A DNA stretch of 7,131 bases from NCBI GenBank assembly GCA_000433735.1, contig HF998295.1, forward strand, positions 1 to 7,131. Reading direction: 5' to 3'. A program made the translations under genes and the position numbers. Positions 5,885 to 7,131 of the stretch are shown in pieces; positions within the stretch are counted from its first letter, which is position 1, and each line of letters starts with the position of its first letter. This DNA comes from Clostridium sp. CAG:167 (lineage in GTDB: Bacteria > Bacillota > Clostridia > Lachnospirales > Lachnospiraceae). A model generated the notes under the pieces. It worked only from the letters and a program-made list of their open reading frames with translations, ran no database searches and was not told the origin of the DNA.

Positions 5885-6346
5885 ATGCAGATATGTAAGA
5901 TCGGTCCGGATAAACTCAGGGGGGCGCTGGACCTGGTTTGGGAAACTTTTATGAAATACGAGGCACCGGATTATGGAGAAATGGGTATTGCGACTTTTCG
6001 CCATTTTGTCACTTATAGCAATATGGTGGAAAAAGTCAATCAGGGCGAAATGACTTTCTGGGGATGTTATATAGGCAGGCTTTTGGTAGGCGTGCTGGCA
6101 CTCCGCAGCGGACAGCATATCAGTCTGTTGTTTGTAAGAGATAAGTTTCATCATCTGGGGATCGCCACCAGTCTGATGCAGGTGGCTGTGTCTTATGTCC
6201 TGGAAGGAAAGCCAAAGATACCGGCAGTTACGGTAAATTCATCTCCTTATGCAGTAGGATTTTATGAAGCCATGGGATTTGAGGCACTGGGGCCGGAACG
6301 AAGGGAAAATGGAATCAAATTTACATCCATGCGGAGGCGTTTATGA
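5885..6346 (+). CDS. GNAT-family N-acetyltransferase
   Basis: A 153-residue GCN5-related acetyltransferase, expected to transfer the acetyl group of acetyl-CoA to an amine; the substrate is unknown. The fold order is visible: an N-terminal strand and helix (ICKIGPDKLRGALDLVWETF, 3-22), a central strand pair (WGCYIGRLLVGVLALR, 59-74), motif A (ISLLFVRDKFHHLGIATSLM, 79-98) with HHLGIA in place of the usual R/Q-x-x-G-x-G/A loop, and motif B (VTVNSSPYAVGFYEAMGF, 115-132). The intact NSSPYAVGFYEAMGF segment is typical of active members. AAGGGG (5868-5873) lies 11 bases before the ATG, and a closer GAAGGA sits too near to be ideal. The stop overlaps the sortase start, so the two are probably co-translated. 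A link between acetylation and surface anchoring is not established by this context. Confidence 0.92.
   Translation: MQICKIGPDKLRGALDLVWETFMKYEAPDYGEMGIATFRHFVTYSNMVEKVNQGEMTFWGCYIGRLLVGVLALRSGQHISLLFVRDKFHHLGIATSLMQVAVSYVLEGKPKIPAVTVNSSPYAVGFYEAMGFEALGPERRENGIKFTSMRRRL
6333..6337 (+). promoter_or_regulatory. Sortase ribosome binding site inside the acetyltransferase gene
   Basis: GGAGG lies five bases before the sortase ATG and within the last codons of the acetyltransferase. Together with the ATGA stop-start overlap (6343-6346), it supports translational coupling. Confidence 0.8.
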
Positions 6347-7128
6347 ATAAAAAGAAAGTGATGCTGAATGTACTGCTGGTAGTGTGTATTCTGGTCTTTG
6401 TCGGGAGCGGCGTGTATTTGTTTCGCTACTATTATGCAGCTCATGAAACCCAGAATGAACTGGATGAATTGATTGCACTGAAAGAAGAGGGGCGGCAGGA
6501 AGCGGACGCGGGTACGGACACGGTGGAGCAGTCCGGCCAGAACCAGAAGAAAATGCTGAAGGAATTTAAAAAACTATACAGCAGAAACAAAGATATATGT
6601 GGCTGGATCCAGGTAGAGAACACGAAGATCGATTATCCGGTTATGTTTACGCCGGAGGATTCGGAGTATTACCTTCACCGGAATTTTAAGAAGGAGCAGG
6701 ATGTGAACGGACTGCCCTTTCTGGATGCGAAATGTGATACAGAGGATGTGCATAACAATTTGATGGTGTATGGACATCACATGAAAAGTGGCATGATGTT
6801 TGCCCATCTGATGGATTTTGAAAAGAAAGATTTTTATGAAAAACATAAGATCATAAATTTTGATACATTGTATGAAAAAAGGCAGTATGAGGTTGTGGCG
6901 GCCTTTTATTCAAAGGTATACAAAAACGAAGAAGATGTATTCAAATACTATAATTATCCGGGGAAACTGGATAAAAAGCAGTATGCAAATTATGTGAAGA
7001 ACTGTAGGAAACTGTCGGTATATGATACCGGGGTGACACCTTCTTATGGAGAGCAGCTTCTTACTTTGGTTACTTGTGCCTACCAGACCGAAGAAGGAAG
7101 GTTTGTTGTAGTTGCCAGAAGAATTTAG
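6343..7128 (+). CDS. Class B-type sortase
   Basis: A membrane-bound cysteine transpeptidase that cleaves a C-terminal sorting signal on secreted proteins and joins them to peptidoglycan or to other subunits. The 261 residues start with a basic tip (MNKKK), then a single membrane segment (about 6-27) that acts as an uncleaved anchor. A polar, coiled-coil-like linker follows (about 34-80), then the sortase domain. Class B features are DICGWIQVENTKIDYPV (84-100), YYLHRNF (109-115) and LMVYGHHMKSGMMF (140-153) with catalytic His145. The active site continues in TLVTCAY (241-247) with Cys245, and GRFVVVARR (252-260) with Arg253. All three catalytic residues are present and the length is usual for the class. 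No protein with a sorting signal is encoded in the window; the LRR protein at the left edge lacks one. The TAG stop lies three bases from the window edge, so further genes of the operon may follow. Confidence 0.93.
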   Translation: MNKKKVMLNVLLVVCILVFVGSGVYLFRYYYAAHETQNELDELIALKEEGRQEADAGTDTVEQSGQNQKKMLKEFKKLYSRNKDICGWIQVENTKIDYPVMFTPEDSEYYLHRNFKKEQDVNGLPFLDAKCDTEDVHNNLMVYGHHMKSGMMFAHLMDFEKKDFYEKHKIINFDTLYEKRQYEVVAAFYSKVYKNEEDVFKYYNYPGKLDKKQYANYVKNCRKLSVYDTGVTPSYGEQLLTLVTCAYQTEEGRFVVVARRI

Positions 7129-7131
7129 AGG

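Noticed and set aside
1..7131. Mobile element, CRISPR array, tRNA or rRNA
   Set aside because: No spaced direct repeats, transposase-like protein, terminal inverted repeats of an insertion sequence or structural RNA were found by eye.

Overview
The window reads as ordinary chromosome of an anaerobic, low-to-mid G+C Firmicute, most likely a gut Lachnospiraceae/Clostridia relative. This rests on gene style rather than a phylogenetic marker: strong AGGAGG-type ribosome binding sites, a BspA-like leucine-rich-repeat protein, a YclM-type aspartokinase, a dimeric eukaryote-like NADP isocitrate dehydrogenase and a class B sortase. No rRNA, tRNA, CRISPR array, transposase or phage gene is visible.

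Layout. (1) Bases 1-624 are the 3' end of a BspA-like LRR protein gene that enters from the left. It stops at a large two-tier hairpin (629-692) that can terminate from both sides. (2) The aspartokinase gene (742-2061) lies on the minus strand and converges on that hairpin. (3) A 135-bp divergent intergenic region (2062-2196) holds candidate promoters for both directions, a 17-bp inverted repeat and near-identical mirrored leader segments. (4) A three-gene plus-strand operon follows: a small protein of unknown function (2197-2466), a COG0523/CobW-type P-loop GTPase with a His/Cys-rich metal-binding insert (2486-3526), and a second, divergent COG0523-type GTPase (3548-4501). The second GTPase has lost the CxCC metal motif and carries a C-terminal domain like that of YcgQ (TIGR03943/DUF1980). 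(5) The isocitrate dehydrogenase gene (4596-5801) has its own near-consensus promoter and a downstream hairpin. (6) A GNAT acetyltransferase (5885-6346) overlaps a class B sortase (6343-7128) by four bases.

How the genes work together. The most interesting part is the GTPase operon. Its two GTPases have complementary defects: the first keeps the CxCC metal site but has an unusual base-recognition motif, while the second keeps an NKxD-like motif (NRCD) but lacks CxCC. The second is also fused to a domain that in Bacillus belongs to the Zur-controlled ycgQR pair. This suggests a paired metal (probably zinc) handling system, but that is inference, and no Zur box was recognised. Aspartokinase (lysine/threonine/methionine precursor supply) and isocitrate dehydrogenase (2-oxoglutarate and NADPH supply) are housekeeping genes. 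The sortase probably anchors surface proteins encoded elsewhere.
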